NCBI GenBank assembly: GCA_938049225.1
Contig: CALICM010000007.1
Location: forward strand, 61,584 to 125,583
Direction: 5' to 3'
Origin: an uncultured Paracoccaceae bacterium
GTDB lineage: Bacteria > Pseudomonadota > Alphaproteobacteria > Rhodobacterales > Rhodobacteraceae
DNA length: 64,000 bases
In this document: positions 42,777 through 51,986 of the stretch, in pieces
Layout of the letters: each line of letters opens with the position of its first letter
Numbering within the stretch: the stretch's first letter is position 1
Made by a program: the position numbers and the translations under genes
Notes under the pieces: generated by a model
The model's input: the letters and a program-made list of their open reading frames with translations, nothing else
What the model was told of the DNA's origin: nothing
Databases searched by the model: none

Positions 42777-44288
42777 TTAGTGCGGACAACGCAGATCCGC
42801 GGCCACGGAAATGCTGTCGCGATTGTCCTGCACAAACTTCAACATATGGCCGATGGAATACGCGTGGCCACTGGCCCCCAGGGCGGTCCAGGGCTTGAAA
42901 TCTGGTGCCGTGCAGACGGTGGATTCGTCGTCCAGATGCAGCAATCGCAGCAGCACCGTGGCGACGATGGTCCCGCCGACAGGGCCAAGTTTGCCGCCAT
43001 GCGCCTCAGCCTCGTGCAGGCAATAGTACCATAGCGGGGTTTTCGTGATGCCGTGATCGGTCAACTCAGCCGGGGCCGGGATCGGGTCGATGTGCATCGC
43101 ACGCGCGACCTGCTGCCCCGAGGCCAGTTCCAGCGCAAAGCGGTCGCGAAAGACATTGCGATGCGGCAGTTTGCGCGCCTCGGCCACCGGCAGCTCAACG
43201 CCGTCGATTTGCAAACCGCCGTTCACGAAGGGCAGGCTATAGATCGATGCGGCCAGTTTGCGGCTTATCGGCCGCGCTTTGTCAAAAGTGCCGCCGCCGG
43301 GCAGGTCGAACAGACATTCGAAAGCGATATTGTGTTCGGGCTTCTTCGCCCCAAAGCCCATCACGCCATCTTCGAACAGCCCGACCGAGCCCACATCGGT
43401 GTTCAGCGTGTAAGCGTTTTGCACAGTCGCATGGCCAAAACGATAGGCCGCGCCTGAGAACTCGATGGGCATGATCGGCGCGTGATCCGTGAACGGCTTG
43501 GGCAGATTGCCATGCGCCAAGGTGTGTTTCACGCCGTTCAATACCCCGGCGTCGACAAAGGCGGGCAGGAAGTCATTGGCCACCAGCCATTGATAGTGCA
43601 GGCGCACGATGCGGCGCGCGGCCTCAAAGGGTTTGGCCTTGGCGGTCAGGCTGTTGGCCATGGCGGCGGCCCGAATGCCCTCGAACGCCGTGTTCATCAT
43701 CGCGGGGTCGCCTTCCAAGGCTGCCAAGACAATATTGTGCAAGGTGATAAAGGCGCCCTGGATCTGGCTAACAATCTGGTTCTCGTCATTACGTGGATCG
43801 CCGATCAGGGCGGTGTCTTTGCAATTGCGGGCCAGGTCGCGTGGGTTGTCGGCGGTGCCGAACAGCAAATACCCTTCGTGATCGGGTGAATAGAGATGCG
43901 GGCTGGCGTCGGGGCCATCGCCGTAGATGCAGTCCAGGTCCAGCGCCGGGGTGCGGATGTTGCGGATCGAGCGCGGATCGATCCGCGTGCCGATGGCCGA
44001 GGTCGCATCCAGCGTGATGTCATGGTCGATGAACTGACCGAAAAAGGTCATGCCCGCAGCCACATCGCTGGTGCGATCCTGGTCATCCTCCATAGCGTCA
44101 AGCGCCTGCGTGATTGCCGCGATGACCGAAGCCGCGTCTAAGGGCGTGCCATCGGGGCCGATCCCGGTGATCGGATTATGCTGGGCGATGCGGCCAAATG
44201 TCTGCGGCAAGGGCCGGGGCGGGTGATTGCAACCCTCGCGCACCAGCATGTCATATTTCGTTAGTCCATGCGATGAATGTGTCATCAA
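42777..44288 (-). CDS. Animal-type haem peroxidase
   Basis: 503 residues of the peroxidase-cyclooxygenase superfamily. The distal haem block is MTFFGQFIDHDITLDA, the calcium-loop region is LDLDCIYGDGPD, and the proximal histidine lies in AAYRFGHATVQNAYTL. No signal peptide is evident, unlike many large secreted homologues. Such bacterial enzymes oxidise halides or organic substrates with hydrogen peroxide; the substrate here is unknown. The first ATG (44288) is used, with a second directly after it. It is convergent with the sulfotransferase pair. Confidence 0.9.
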   Translation of the reverse strand: MMTHSSHGLTKYDMLVREGCNHPPRPLPQTFGRIAQHNPITGIGPDGTPLDAASVIAAITQALDAMEDDQDRTSDVAAGMTFFGQFIDHDITLDATSAIGTRIDPRSIRNIRTPALDLDCIYGDGPDASPHLYSPDHEGYLLFGTADNPRDLARNCKDTALIGDPRNDENQIVSQIQGAFITLHNIVLAALEGDPAMMNTAFEGIRAAAMANSLTAKAKPFEAARRIVRLHYQWLVANDFLPAFVDAGVLNGVKHTLAHGNLPKPFTDHAPIMPIEFSGAAYRFGHATVQNAYTLNTDVGSVGLFEDGVMGFGAKKPEHNIAFECLFDLPGGGTFDKARPISRKLAASIYSLPFVNGGLQIDGVELPVAEARKLPHRNVFRDRFALELASGQQVARAMHIDPIPAPAELTDHGITKTPLWYYCLHEAEAHGGKLGPVGGTIVATVLLRLLHLDDESTVCTAPDFKPWTALGASGHAYSIGHMLKFVQDNRDSISVAADLRCPH

Positions 44289-44730
44289 GTACCTCTTAAA
44301 GTTACCGACGCGCAGTCAGGGCGCGCGCAAACAGACCCTAGGGGCGAGAACACATTCAAGTATGTGCGGATGTTCACGGCGGTGGGGTTGTGGCGGCGCT
44401 GGCGCCCGGAACCCCAAGGGGAAGGTGGCGTTTGCCACACGGTGCTTGTGGTCGAATTTGGCGATTTGTACCGCTGGCAGGTGATTGGGCCCTTCCCACC
44501 ATCGGAAGTCGCGATGCTTTTTAATAACGGCGGCTCTGATGAAGGTTTTTCGACGTGGGCCATTGTGCGCGTCTTGGGTCACCGACTCATAATTCTGCAA
44601 CCAGATCCGGATGGCTGCGAGTTGAACGGATGCGAGGAAGTTGTCGTCTCGCTTGTCGTTGCGGGTGGCGATGGCGCGGAAGTGAATCACATGCCAGGTT
44701 CGAAGGGAATCCCGCTTATGGGGTCGGGAT
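44289..44730. other. Intergenic region with IS5 remnant
   Basis: About 440 bp between the haem peroxidase start and the ppk1 stop. It contains one recognisable item, an IS5-type transposase C-terminal fragment at 44577-44681. A long forward frame through the region has no recognisable features and is treated as chance. The rest would hold the peroxidase promoter. Confidence 0.5.
44577..44681 (-). pseudogene. IS5-family transposase C-terminal fragment
   Basis: On the minus strand this segment reads FRAIATRNDKRDDNFLASVQ and on to LAAIRIWLQNYESVT, the usual C-terminus of an IS5-family transposase different from the element at 30102. The normal stop after ESVT has been lost and the upstream part of the gene is absent. 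No terminal repeats were identified. Confidence 0.7.
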
Positions 44731-46920
44731 CTAATCGAAACTGTGCACCAGAACGGGGACATCGTCAGCGCCTGCGCGCCCTCGGCCGGACATCGAGGGG
44801 TTTTCCATGAAGAACCGGTGGCAGTTGAACAGATGGCCCTTGTTGGGCGCATCATGGCGTTTAAAGCCGCCATCCGGCTGCAGCACCCAGCTTTGGGCTT
44901 GGTCGGCCAGATTGGCGGCCATGATCTGACGCACGATCTGGCCATGCACCGTCGGGTTGGTGATCGGGACCAGGGTTTCGACCCGGCGGTTCAAATTGCG
45001 CCCCATCCAATCGGCGGACGAGATGAACACCTTAGCCTCGTCCGATGGCAGACCCTGGCCATTGCCGAAACAGACAATTCGGCTGTGTTCCAAGAACCGC
45101 CCGACGATGGATTTCACCCGAATATTCTCACTCAACCCCTTAATGCCGGGACGCACGCCGCAAATACCGCGCACGACCAAATCAATCTGCACGCCTGCTG
45201 CGCTGGCCGCATAAAGCTCGTCGATCAGATCAGGCTCGATCACCGCGTTCAACTTGGCCCAAACCGCTGCCGGGCGGCCTGCGCGGGCATGGGCGGCTTC
45301 CGCCCGCAAGTTCTCGGCCAGCGTTGCTTTGAGATTGTGGGGCGAGATCGCTAGCCCTTCCAGGTCGTCCGGCTTCACATAGCCGGAAACGTAGTTAAAG
45401 ACCTTCGTCGCGTCGCGCCCCAGCGCCGCATCACAGGTGAAAAACGAAAGGTCGGTGTAGAATCGCGCCGTAATGGGATGGTAGTTGCCCGTGCCGAAAT
45501 GGGTATATGTGACCAGCCGCTCGCCCTCGCGCCGCACCACGGTCGAGATCTTGGCGTGGGTCTTCCAATCGGTGAAACCATAGACCACTTGCGCCCCGGC
45601 GCGTTCCAGCATGCGCGATTGGCGAATGTTGGCGGCCTCGTCGAAACGGGCTTTCAACTCCACCAAAGCGGTGACGGATTTCCCCGCTTCGGCCGCCTCG
45701 CACAGCGCCGCGACAATCGGCGATTGGCTTGAGGTCCGATAAAGCGTTTGCTTGATCGCCAGCACGTCTGGGTCCTGTGCCGCTTGGTTCAAAAACCGTA
45801 TAACCATATCGAAGGTCTCGTATGGGTGATGCAAAAGCATGTCCTTTTGCCGAATGGCCGAGAACATGTCCCCCTCGTGATCCTGCACCCGTTCGGGCGT
45901 GCGGGGGGTGAAATGTGGCCACAACAGGTCGCCGCGCGCGCTTTCGACCAGTTCGCTGAGGGCGGCGATCCCGATCAACCCCTTAACCTCGATAACCTCG
46001 TCGGGGCTGACGTGCATTTCCTCGCAGATCGTCCGGCGCAGATCCTCGGGCGCGTCCGAGCTGATCTTCAGCCGGATCACCTCGCCCCGGCGGCGGCGCT
46101 TCAGGGCGGTCTCGAACTCGCGCACCAGGTCTTCGGCTTCTTCCTCGACCTCTAAATCGCTGTCGCGCAGCACGCGAAAGGCGCAGCGGCCGGTCACATC
46201 GTAGCCGGGGAATAGCTTGTCGAGGAAAACCTCCAACAAGTCCTCCAACGGCAGATACCTAAGGTTGCCGCTCTCGTCGGGCGCCAGCCGCGTGAACCGC
46301 GGCACCTGGGCCGGCACCGGCAGCAGGGCCTCCAACGGCCGACCATCCGCGCGCCGCCGCAGTTGCAAGGCCAGGGCAAAGCCGGTGTTCTGGATAAAGG
46401 GGAACGGATGCGCGGGATCGATGGCCAACGGGGTCAGGATCGGGAAAACCTGCTCCATAAACATCTGATCCAACATAATACGATCCGCAGAGGTCAGTTG
46501 GTCTGGGCTCACGATATGGATGCCCTCGGTCCCCAGTTCGTCAGCCAGAGCATCCCAACATCTGGTTTGTTGTGCCATAAGCGCCCGCGCGCCCGCATCA
46601 ATCTGCGCCAGCTGCTCGGCCGGGGTCAGCCCATCGGCCGAAGGGTTCGAGACACCCTCGCGCACCAACCCCCGCAGCCCCGCGACGCGGACCGAGTAAA
46701 ACTCGTCCAGGTTCGAGCCCGAGATCGACAAAAAACGTACCCGCTCCAGCAACGGCACCCTGGGATTCTCGGCCTCCTCCAACACGCGTGAGTTAAAGGC
46801 CAGCCAGCTGAGCTCACGATTAAAGAACCGCTGCGGCGTGGTCGGATCCACCCCCTCAAGCGAGGCTGGCGCGGGGCGCTTTGCGGTCAGGAAATCGGCG
46901 TTGGTCATAGGCCCCGTCAT
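44731..46920 (-). CDS. ppk1: Polyphosphate kinase 1
   Basis: 729 residues, normal length. N-terminal FFNRELSWLAFNSRVLEEA, head-domain SISGSNLDEFYSVRVAGLRG, the active-site blocks ALVELKARFDEAANI and KTHAKISTVVRREGERLV, the HFGTGNYHPITARFYTDLS segment and the C-terminal SSADWMGRNLNRRVETLVPI are intact. It makes polyphosphate from ATP reversibly, through an autophosphorylated histidine. MTGPMTNADF offers two starts twelve bases apart. The C-terminus carries about 35 extra residues after the core. Upstream lies an IS3 remnant, and its usual neighbour ppx is elsewhere in the window. Confidence 0.95.
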   Translation of the reverse strand: MTGPMTNADFLTAKRPAPASLEGVDPTTPQRFFNRELSWLAFNSRVLEEAENPRVPLLERVRFLSISGSNLDEFYSVRVAGLRGLVREGVSNPSADGLTPAEQLAQIDAGARALMAQQTRCWDALADELGTEGIHIVSPDQLTSADRIMLDQMFMEQVFPILTPLAIDPAHPFPFIQNTGFALALQLRRRADGRPLEALLPVPAQVPRFTRLAPDESGNLRYLPLEDLLEVFLDKLFPGYDVTGRCAFRVLRDSDLEVEEEAEDLVREFETALKRRRRGEVIRLKISSDAPEDLRRTICEEMHVSPDEVIEVKGLIGIAALSELVESARGDLLWPHFTPRTPERVQDHEGDMFSAIRQKDMLLHHPYETFDMVIRFLNQAAQDPDVLAIKQTLYRTSSQSPIVAALCEAAEAGKSVTALVELKARFDEAANIRQSRMLERAGAQVVYGFTDWKTHAKISTVVRREGERLVTYTHFGTGNYHPITARFYTDLSFFTCDAALGRDATKVFNYVSGYVKPDDLEGLAISPHNLKATLAENLRAEAAHARAGRPAAVWAKLNAVIEPDLIDELYAASAAGVQIDLVVRGICGVRPGIKGLSENIRVKSIVGRFLEHSRIVCFGNGQGLPSDEAKVFISSADWMGRNLNRRVETLVPITNPTVHGQIVRQIMAANLADQAQSWVLQPDGGFKRHDAPNKGHLFNCHRFFMENPSMSGRGRAGADDVPVLVHSFD

Positions 46921-47470
46921 GATCTGAGAGCGTTGCAGTTTGATGACATCTACGGGCGATGTCTAGGCCCGGCCGCACGGCCCAGACATCGCCGCCAGAC
47001 TCACGGCGGAATGCCAAAACCCTGCGGCTGTAACAGTCAATGGTGGCCACGAGGTAAAGAAAGCCTCGCCGCATGGGGATATGCGTAATATCTGCGCACC
47101 AGACCGGGTTCGGCCGGTCTATCACCGCGTTTCCAAGAGCGGCTTATCGACGATTTCCATGAACCGCAGGCTCTCAGCGCTCTCGCCCTTCGGTTCATAG
47201 TACAGATTGGATCGCGACAACGTCAGCAACGCACACTGTCGACGAACGCTTAATTTGTGATCCTTGCTCACCATTTCTTGCCTCGCGTGCCGAGAAGTTG
47301 CTGCGAGGCATCGACCCCAAAAACCCGTCCCAAAACAGGCTGGCTGATCTTCGAATGCAGCTTGTCAACTTCGGCGGCACTGACCTTATCGGGGCGGAAC
47401 CCCGGCGCGTGATCGCTTCAAGTGCAACTTTGGCTTTCAACTCCGGCAAATGGTGCTTTTGTTTCTTCAT
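46856..47470 (-). pseudogene. IS3-family transposase orfA/orfB, broken
   Basis: The DDE domain retains the first Asp block (VWCADITHIPMRRGFLYLVA) and the segment TIDCYSRRVLAF, but the rest of the catalytic core is missing and the frame then runs into ppk1. A TGA after LLETR, a frameshift in orfA and an internal deletion all inactivate it. It lies directly upstream of ppk1 and may have replaced its original promoter region. Confidence 0.7.
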
Positions 47471-47540
47471 TCTGGATCACTTCTTTCGTCATGCGATCCG
47501 CCTTATACAACTGGTCCGAATTTCCGCGACCACCTCCTGA
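46930..47540 (-). mobile_element. IS3-family element remnant
   Basis: Decayed IS of the IS3 family. On the minus strand orfA begins MKKQKHHLPELKAKVALEAI (from 47470), is frameshifted, and ends RGKKW near 47273. orfB begins MVSKDHKLSVRRQCALLTL (47274) and runs through SRSNLYYEPKGESAESLRF to LLETR. An internal deletion then joins it to the integrase core IDRPNPVWCADITHIPMRRG, which fades after RRVLAFR. The outer left end is near GGAGGTGGTCGCGGAAATTC (about 47540). Boundaries are approximate. Confidence 0.75.
46955..46993. repeat. Inverted repeat upstream of ppk1
   Basis: GGCGATGTCT (46955-46964) pairs perfectly with AGACATCGCC (46984-46993); after a mismatch GGCC/GGCC extends the stem. It lies 35-75 bp upstream of ppk1, at the inner edge of the IS3 remnant. 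It could affect ppk1 expression or be the end of another element. Confidence 0.5.
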
Positions 47541-47724
47541 TGCGGGTCAGGGCTGCGGTGGGGGCTGAACAAAGATCGCATGTGATGCAGGATTGGGCGG
47601 CGCGCATGAAGTTGCTGTTTATTTTGGCACATGCGCGATTTTAGGGCGCTGCGCCCCTTGACTCCGCTTTCCGGCGTGGCCGAGGCTCGGCGCAACCAAA
47701 ACAAGTTCATCAGGGGTGTTTCTC

Positions 47725-48729
47725 ATGTTCAAAACGTTCGCATGTGCGGCCATCGGCGTGGCGCTTGCCACAGGTGTTTCGGCGCAAACCAAAGTGCCTT
47801 TCGCCTTAGATTGGAATTTCGAAGGGCCCTCGGCCGCGTATTTCGCGGCGGTGGACAATGGGCATTTCGCCACAGAGGGGTTGGAGGTCGAGATCAGCGC
47901 TGGGTCCGGCTCGTTGGATGCGATCCCCAAGGTTGCGACGGGCGCATTTCCGATGGGATTTGCGGATATCAACAGCCTGATCAAGTTTTTGGATCAGAAC
48001 CCGGGCGCGCCGGTAACGGCTGTGATGATGATCTATGACAAGCCCCCCTTTGCGGTGGTGGGACGTGCCAGCCAAGGCGTGTCGGAGCCTGGCGACCTGG
48101 AAGGTAAGATCCTGGGTGCGCCGCCGCCGGATGGCGCCTGGGCACAATTCCCGGCCTTTGCCAGTGCGAATGGGTTGGACACCAGCAAGATCACGGTCGA
48201 ACCGGTGGGCTTTCCAACCCGCGAGCCGATGCTGGCCGAGGGCAAGGTAGACGCGATCACCGGGTTCTCGTTTTCGAGCTATTTGAACCTGGTGCGTCTG
48301 GGCGTGCCCGAGGATGATATCAAGGTCATTCTGATGGCTGACTACGGGCTTGAGCTGTACGGCAACGCGATCATCGCAAACACCGAATTTGCGGCCGAGA
48401 ACCCCGAATTGGTCACCGGCTTCCTGCGCGCGGTGGCCGCAGGATGGAATGATGTGATTGCAGATCCCGCCGCAGGTGCGCAAGCGGTGGTGGCGCGCAA
48501 CCCGGCCGCGGATGCCGCACTTGAGCAGCGGCGGCTGGAACTGGCGATCGACGCGAATGTGGTAACCGACTATACCAAGGCCAACGGTTTGGGCGGGATT
48601 GATGCGGCCCGGTTCGAGGCTTCAATTGGGCAGATCGCCGAAAACTACGAGTTTCAGACGACACCCGACACCGCCCTTTATTTCACCGATGCCTATCTGC
48701 CAACGGATGGCAGCCTGGCGCTGAAGTAA
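47725..48729 (+). CDS. ABC transporter substrate-binding protein (NMT1/SsuA type)
   Basis: 334 residues with a signal peptide (FKTFACAAIGVALATGVSA). The mature protein has the NMT1/SsuA-like fold: VPFALDWNFEGPSAAYFAAV, DNGHFATEGLEVEI, KVATGAFPMGFADI and GFPTREPMLAEGKVDAITG. Relatives bind sulfonates, taurine, nitrate or pyrimidines; the ligand is unknown. The ATG at 47725 follows AGGGG; a GTG at 47716 is possible. It heads a three-gene importer with ATPase and permease directly downstream. Confidence 0.88.
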   Translation: MFKTFACAAIGVALATGVSAQTKVPFALDWNFEGPSAAYFAAVDNGHFATEGLEVEISAGSGSLDAIPKVATGAFPMGFADINSLIKFLDQNPGAPVTAVMMIYDKPPFAVVGRASQGVSEPGDLEGKILGAPPPDGAWAQFPAFASANGLDTSKITVEPVGFPTREPMLAEGKVDAITGFSFSSYLNLVRLGVPEDDIKVILMADYGLELYGNAIIANTEFAAENPELVTGFLRAVAAGWNDVIADPAAGAQAVVARNPAADAALEQRRLELAIDANVVTDYTKANGLGGIDAARFEASIGQIAENYEFQTTPDTALYFTDAYLPTDGSLALK

Positions 48730-48733
48730 GAGT

Positions 48734-49519
48734 ATGGCCGACGCGCCGCTGATTGCGCTGAACCATATCACGCATGCCTATAAAACACCGGCGGGCCCCC
48801 TGCCGGTGTTGGACGATCTGACGATCACAGCGGGCGAAGGGACGTTTACGGCCGTGGTCGGCCCGTCGGGGTGCGGAAAGTCGACACTGACCCGGCTGGT
48901 GGCGGGTTTGATGATCCCCGATCAGGGCGAGGTGATGCTGCATGGGGCGCGGGTCAAAAGCCCGCGCAAGACCGTGGGGATGGCGTTTCAGAACCCGGTG
49001 CTGTTGGAATGGCGGACGATCCTGGACAATATTCTGCTGCCACTCGAGATCGTGGGCTCGAAGCTGAGCAAAGCCGAGCAGAAAGAGCGGGTGCATGGGT
49101 TGCTGGAGTTGGTGGGGCTGACGGGCTTTGCGGACAAGCGGCCGTCGGAACTGTCTGGCGGCATGCGGCAGCGGGCCAGCCTGTGCCGCTCGATCGTGCA
49201 CAAGCCCGAGGTGCTGATCCTGGACGAGCCCTTTGGCGCGCTGGATGCCTTCACGCGCGAGGATCTGTGGCAGACGATGCACGACCTGCGGCGGGTTGAG
49301 AGTTTTACCTGTATGCTGATCACCCATGATCTGCGCGAGGCACTGTTTCTGGGCGATCAGGTGGTGGTGCTGTCGGGGCGGCCCGCGACGGTGCAATACA
49401 CGATGGAGGTACCGCTTGGGCGGGACCGCGTGTTGGACGATCTGTACACGCCAGAGAGCGCGGATAATCTGCACATCCTGCGGGATCAGATCAAGATCGC
49501 CCAGGGGCGGGCGGCATGA
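48734..49519 (+). CDS. ABC transporter ATPase (TauB/SsuB type)
   Basis: 261 residues. Walker A is VGPSGCGKSTLTR, the signature LSGGMRQRASLCRSI, Walker B VLILDEPFGALDAFTRE and the H-loop ITHDLREA. It starts 4 bp after the substrate-binding protein and overlaps the permease by ATGA. It energises uptake of the same unknown ligand. Confidence 0.92.
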   Translation: MADAPLIALNHITHAYKTPAGPLPVLDDLTITAGEGTFTAVVGPSGCGKSTLTRLVAGLMIPDQGEVMLHGARVKSPRKTVGMAFQNPVLLEWRTILDNILLPLEIVGSKLSKAEQKERVHGLLELVGLTGFADKRPSELSGGMRQRASLCRSIVHKPEVLILDEPFGALDAFTREDLWQTMHDLRRVESFTCMLITHDLREALFLGDQVVVLSGRPATVQYTMEVPLGRDRVLDDLYTPESADNLHILRDQIKIAQGRAA

Positions 49520-50280
49520 ACGGGTTACGGCAGGCGGCGGTGCCACTCATCGCGGTGGTGGTGTTTTTACTGTTCTGGGAATGGCTGGTCTGGGTGAACG
49601 GCTGGCCAAACTACAAGATGGCCTCGCCCAGCGACCTGGGCCCGGCGTTTTGGAAGTTCCGCTGGCTGTTTCTGGAATATGGTTGGGACACGCTGTGGCG
49701 CACAGTCGTGGGGTTGCTGCTGGCGGTCGTGGTCGGCACTGGAATTGGTGTGATCATGGGGTTTTCGCGGGTGATGCGCGAGGCGCTATATCCGTTGTTG
49801 GTGGGGTTCAATGCGATCCCCAAGGCGACGCTGGTGCCGGTGATCGCACTGATGTTCGTCGGCCAGCATGATTTCAATACCGTGCTGATTGCCTTCATGA
49901 TCTCGTTCTTTCCCATTGCGGTATCGATTAGCATCGGGCTGAGCACTTTGGAGCCGGAATACCGGGATATTCTGCGGGCGTTGGGGGCGAGCCGGTTGCA
50001 GATCTTCCTTAAGATCGCTTTACCGAAGACCCTGCCCGAGTTCTTTGGGGCGTTGAAGGTTGCCGTGACGCTGGCCTTTATCGGCACCAATTTGATGGAG
50101 ATCGTCGAGCCGCATGGCCGCGGCCTGGGGCATCTGTTCGACAGCGGCAAGATCAGCGCGGATTATCCGCTGATGTTTGCTGTGCTGATCGCCTTGGCGT
50201 TTCTTGGGATCGTTCTCTACTACATCGTGGTTGCGCTGGAGCGGATCTTTGCAGGCTGGGCCGAGCGGTCCGAGACCTAA
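49516..50280 (+). CDS. ABC transporter permease (TauC/SsuC type)
   Basis: 254 residues with six membrane helices. The EAA loop is EYRDILRALGASRLQIFLKI, which docks on the ATPase. It begins MNGLRQAAVPLIAVVVFLLF and completes the importer. Its last four bases overlap the stop of the convergent EEP-family gene. Confidence 0.92.
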   Translation: MNGLRQAAVPLIAVVVFLLFWEWLVWVNGWPNYKMASPSDLGPAFWKFRWLFLEYGWDTLWRTVVGLLLAVVVGTGIGVIMGFSRVMREALYPLLVGFNAIPKATLVPVIALMFVGQHDFNTVLIAFMISFFPIAVSISIGLSTLEPEYRDILRALGASRLQIFLKIALPKTLPEFFGALKVAVTLAFIGTNLMEIVEPHGRGLGHLFDSGKISADYPLMFAVLIALAFLGIVLYYIVVALERIFAGWAERSET

Positions 50281-51248
50281 AGGTCCAACACCACCCAGGC
50301 CGGATCATGGTCGGACCCATCGCCGCCGTGTTTGGTGCGGCGGTCGATGTGGGCTGATATCAGCCGTGGCGCCAGGCTGCCGCTGAGCCAGATCTGATCA
50401 AACTGCTCATAGCGTGGGAATTCGGGGCCGGGCGGATTGAACCGATGCGTCCAGGTGGTGGTCTGCGGGCCGGGTCCCTGGCCGGGGGTTTCGGGTTTGG
50501 CTGGGCGGGTTTCAGCGGCGTCCACCAGCCCGTTGACCAGTGCGCGCCCATCCACGGTCAACATAGGCGCCAGGTCGGAGCTATCCGGTGGGTCGTTCAT
50601 GTCGCCCAGGATGACAAACTTGGCCCCGGCGCGCAGCCGGGCCGAAACGATCTGCGAGATGGTTTCGGCTTGCCTGCGGCGTCGGGCATTGGCGTCAAGC
50701 GCGCCTTGAATCGGGTCCTGATCGAACGGCACAAAGTGGCTTTTGAGGTGGTTGTTATAAAGGGTCAAAAGGCGGGTACCTGAGGGGTTCAGCACCTCAA
50801 CCTCGAGCAAATCACGGCCGAAGACGGGGCGCGCGGGATCGTCCGGATGGGCGGCGGTTTGGTGGCTGGTGATCGCGCCCAAGGGGAGCTTGGAGAGAAG
50901 GCCGACGTCGATCAGCCGACGGTCGTTGCCCTCGATCAGCGCGACATGGGGGTATAGGCCGCCCAGGTGGTCGCGGTTGAACTGGCGCAGGATCTCGATG
51001 TGTTCAACCTCTTGTACGGCCAGGACATCGACGTCCATTTCCAGGATCCGGCGGGCCGTTTCGGCGGTGTCAGCGGCATTTTTCGCGCGCACCAGGCGGC
51101 CCATGAAGGTGCGGACGCTGACGTCATCCAGGCCGAAGGTCAGCTCGATCCCGCCAGCCTGGTTTGGCGGCAGCGACTCCAGTTCTGCCTGGAAATTATA
51201 GCGCGAAAAGAGGTTATTGAGATTGAACGTGCCGACCGAAACTTGCAT
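50277..51248 (-). CDS. Endonuclease/exonuclease/phosphatase family protein
   Basis: 323 residues with EEP-fold motifs: NLNNLFSRYNFQ at the start, VLAVQEVEHIEIL (metal Glu), ILGDMNDPPDS (Asp-x-Asn), FDQIWLSGSLAP and the C-terminal GSDHDPAWVVLDL (Asp-His). It lacks a signal peptide. Substrates in this family range from DNA to inositol phosphates and sphingomyelin, so none is assigned. It is divergent from hslV. Confidence 0.88.
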   Translation of the reverse strand: MQVSVGTFNLNNLFSRYNFQAELESLPPNQAGGIELTFGLDDVSVRTFMGRLVRAKNAADTAETARRILEMDVDVLAVQEVEHIEILRQFNRDHLGGLYPHVALIEGNDRRLIDVGLLSKLPLGAITSHQTAAHPDDPARPVFGRDLLEVEVLNPSGTRLLTLYNNHLKSHFVPFDQDPIQGALDANARRRRQAETISQIVSARLRAGAKFVILGDMNDPPDSSDLAPMLTVDGRALVNGLVDAAETRPAKPETPGQGPGPQTTTWTHRFNPPGPEFPRYEQFDQIWLSGSLAPRLISAHIDRRTKHGGDGSDHDPAWVVLDL

Positions 51249-51364
51249 GTGCCCCCCTGTTACAGGTGCAGTATGTCACACGCGCCGTGTCGCGCCAGTG
51301 ACACAGCACACATCTGGTGTTGTGCGGGGCAAGCCCCTATATCGGGCGCAACGTGGAGGATGGC

Positions 51365-51922
51365 ATGAGTGAAGAGCGGTTTCCCGGCTGGCATGGCACG
51401 ACAATCGTGGCGGTGCGCAAGGGCGGGTCAGTGGTGGTGGCAGGCGATGGGCAGGTCAGTCTGGGTCAGACGGTGATCAAGGGCAGCGCACGCAAGGTGC
51501 GGCGGATCAGCCCCGGCGGAAGGGATGTGGTTTGTGGGTTTGCTGGGTCGACGGCGGATGCATTCACGCTGCTGGAACGGTTAGAGGCGAAGCTGGAGGC
51601 GACGCCAGGGCAGTTGCAGCGGGCGGCGGTGGATTTGGCCAAGGATTGGCGCACGGATAAGTACCTGCGCAACCTTGAGGCGATGTTGATCGTGACCGAT
51701 GGCGCTGAACTATATGTGATTACCGGCGCGGGCGATGTGTTGGAACCCGAACATGACGTGGCGGCCATCGGGTCAGGCGGAAACTACGCACTGGCGGCGG
51801 CGAGGGCGCTAAGCGAGACAGATCTGGACGCCGAGGCCGTGGCGCGGCGGGCGCTCGAGATCGCGGCCGAGATCTGTGTTTATACCAACGGTAATATGAC
51901 GGTGGAGCGGATCGACGGTTGA
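51365..51922 (+). CDS. hslV: ATP-dependent protease subunit HslV
   Basis: 185-residue proteasome-like peptidase. The N-terminus [19 protein letters not shown] shows an 11-residue propeptide before the catalytic threonine (Thr12), which must be removed by self-processing as in related alphaproteobacteria. [12 protein letters not shown] and [22 protein letters not shown] are typical. It forms a double hexamer with HslU. GTGGAGG precedes the ATG. Its partner hslU is 637 bp away, with a reverse-strand DM13 gene between. Confidence 0.96.
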   Translation: MSEERFPGWHGTTIVAVRKGGSVVVAGDGQVSLGQTVIKGSARKVRRISPGGRDVVCGFAGSTADAFTLLERLEAKLEATPGQLQRAAVDLAKDWRTDKYLRNLEAMLIVTDGAELYVITGAGDVLEPEHDVAAIGSGGNYALAAARALSETDLDAEAVARRALEIAAEICVYTNGNMTVERIDG

Positions 51923-51923
51923 A

Positions 51924-51950
51924 GGCCGCCCACAGGGGCTGCGGGCGGCC
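51924..51950. terminator. Hairpin after hslV
   Basis: GGCCGCCC (51924-51931) pairs exactly with GGGCGGCC (51943-51950), starting two bases after the hslV stop and before the convergent DM13 gene. Strong stem without a U tract; a probable bidirectional transcript end. Confidence 0.45.
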
Positions 51951-51986
51951 CGGACCCCGGGGCGGGGCCAGGCTGGCGCGGGGCCG

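Noticed and set aside
44277..44810. 177-codon forward open frame across the ppk1-peroxidase gap
   Set aside because: It is antisense to the IS5 fragment and the ppk1 end and shows no domain.
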